DNA of 64,000 nucleotides from Tigriopus japonicus. Lineage: Eukaryota > Arthropoda > Copepoda > Harpacticoida > Harpacticidae. The notes beneath the pieces are model-generated. The model did not search any database. It saw only the letters and a program-made list of their open reading frames with translations, and was not told the origin of the DNA. This document shows positions 63,290 to 64,000 of this stretch, in pieces. Both the position numbers and the translations under genes were made by a program. The stretch covers positions 289,810 through 353,809 of the forward strand of contig JAAGOF010000209.1 of assembly GCA_010645155.1 (NCBI GenBank), written 5' to 3'. Position 1 is the first letter of the stretch, and each line of letters starts with the position of its first letter.

Positions 63290-63922
63290 TTATCTCAAAG
63301 AGCAACGACGAATTTTCTGGGCACTCATGTCAGTCTTCAAAAAGACTCTGTTTTTACAACACACCTCCGTGGCTGTGTTCATTGGAACATTTCCACAACA
63401 CCGGTCATTATCAAGCTTGGGCTTGATTTCACCGAGACAACAGATTTCATCGTTGGGGTTGAAGAGAACTGGATGTCGAATGATTTGGAATCCGATCTGG
63501 CTGACGCAACATTCCAAACTGTCAGGTGCTTTAATTGGTACCAGATAAACGTTACCACAACAAACAAACGCATTGGGGTTGAAGACTATGGAATGTCTAC
63601 AACAGCCCTGACCAGGAAGCAAAAAGTTCTGGCCGCACTTGGTAAGGGGAGTAGAAGTAGTTGTGATGTTGACAATGGGCGTGGTAATGTTAGGACTGGA
63701 TGTGGTGACATTGGCAATGGGTGTGGTGATGTTGGCAATGGGTGTGGTAATGTTGGCAGTGGGTGTGGTAATGTTGGCAGTTGTTGTCACATTGATCTGT
63801 CGTTCAAATTGTCCTTTGTCCCACTCTTCCGAAGTTGATGCCGATATTACCAAGGCAACATCTTGGCAACGAATTAAGCGTCCCTGACAGAAGAGGAGGA
63901 CGCATATTACCAATTGTAACAT
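63290..63922 (-). CDS. Secreted galaxin-like cysteine-rich protein with N-glycosylation repeat
   Basis: An intronless frame of 210 residues starts at ATG 63922, about 70 bp below a TATA box. A signal peptide (MLQLVICVLLFCQGRLIRC) is followed by a spacer and then a Thr-rich repeat of a 7-residue unit, NITTPIA and variants, giving eight Asn-X-Thr sequons in roughly 50 residues. The C-terminal 110 residues have the paired-cysteine pattern of galaxin domains: GQGCCRHSIVFNPN, AFVCCGNVYL, LECC, FNPNDEICCLG, DRCCGNV and EVCCKN, with FNPN like the YNP/YDP of galaxin repeats. Galaxins were first described in coral skeletal matrix, and galaxin-like proteins occur in other animals. The function here is unknown, likely an extracellular matrix, cuticle or mucous component. 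A further spliced exon cannot be excluded, but the stop and AATAAA fit a single exon. Confidence 0.72.
   Translation of the reverse strand: MLQLVICVLLFCQGRLIRCQDVALVISASTSEEWDKGQFERQINVTTTANITTPTANITTPIANITTPIANVTTSSPNITTPIVNITTTSTPLTKCGQNFLLPGQGCCRHSIVFNPNAFVCCGNVYLVPIKAPDSLECCVSQIGFQIIRHPVLFNPNDEICCLGEIKPKLDNDRCCGNVPMNTATEVCCKNRVFLKTDMSAQKIRRCSLR
63655..63792. repeat. 21-bp coding minisatellite within the galaxin-like gene
   Basis: Units like GGCAATGGGTGTGGTGATGTT are repeated about six times with substitutions. On the coding (minus) strand each unit specifies one seven-residue N-I-T-T-P-x-A repeat. The length is divisible by three, so the number of units could change without breaking the frame. 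Confidence 0.88.
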
Positions 63923-63989
63923 GTTTTTTCACCCTAGATTTTCAATCAAATCAAAACTGCCTTTGATGATTGAGTTTGAAAATCTTCTC

Positions 63990-63997
63990 CTTATATA
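63990..63997 (-). promoter_or_regulatory. TATA box of the galaxin-like gene
   Basis: TATATAAG on the minus strand, about 68-75 bp above the ATG, which would place transcription start near 63965 and give a short 5' leader. A TATA box suits a strongly, tissue-specifically expressed secreted protein, but this is inference. Confidence 0.6.
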
Positions 63998-64000
63998 GAA

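Noticed and set aside
63260..63838. 192-codon plus-strand frame with Gly-Asn-Val-Gly repeats
   Set aside because: This is the antisense reading of the 21-bp repeat in the galaxin-like gene, which has a signal peptide, TATA box and domain pattern on the minus strand.

Overview
The window is animal nuclear DNA: AT-rich, with multi-exon genes joined by GT-AG introns, many short non-autonomous transposons and no bacterial-style operons. An array of eight TTAGG units, the arthropod telomere repeat, and an arthropod-style acetylcholinesterase with a probable GPI tail point to an arthropod. A crustacean such as a copepod is my guess, but the sequence does not prove it.

Layout. Positions 401-3169 (+) hold the last 13 exons of ATP-citrate synthase (ACLY), whose start lies outside the window. 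Positions 5797-3762 (-) hold a small single-CH-domain (calponin/transgelin-type) protein in five exons, convergent with ACLY. Positions 5798-16377 are a 10.6 kb gene-free stretch with at least five short inverted-repeat transposons. Positions 16378-18513 (+) encode a concentrative nucleoside transporter (SLC28/CNT, five exons). It is followed head-to-tail, after only 375 bp, by dishevelled (18889-26556, +, 12 exons, DIX-PDZ-DEP). Dishevelled intron 8 carries a nested pair of inverted-repeat elements. Positions 46278-30061 (-) encode a secreted acetylcholinesterase-like enzyme in nine exons over 16 kb, its introns loaded with transposon remnants. Positions 46279-63289 are a 17 kb gene desert holding hAT-, Tc1/mariner- and SINE-like elements, a fossil non-LTR reverse transcriptase and the telomere-type array. 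Positions 63922-63290 (-) encode a secreted, cysteine-rich galaxin-like protein with a 7-residue N-glycosylation repeat.

All spliced models were built by hand from homology and GT/AG signals. Each stays open and in phase across every junction: ACLY 644 aa (partial), CH protein 153 aa, SLC28 625 aa, dishevelled 763 aa, cholinesterase 655 aa.

The genes do not form a pathway. The most notable point is in the cholinesterase. The third glycine of its oxyanion-hole triplet is serine, the position altered in the G119S insecticide-insensitive ace-1 alleles of mosquitoes, and the glycine before Glu-Ser-Ala-Gly in the nucleophile elbow is also serine. The Ser-Glu-His triad and the choline-binding tryptophan motif are kept.
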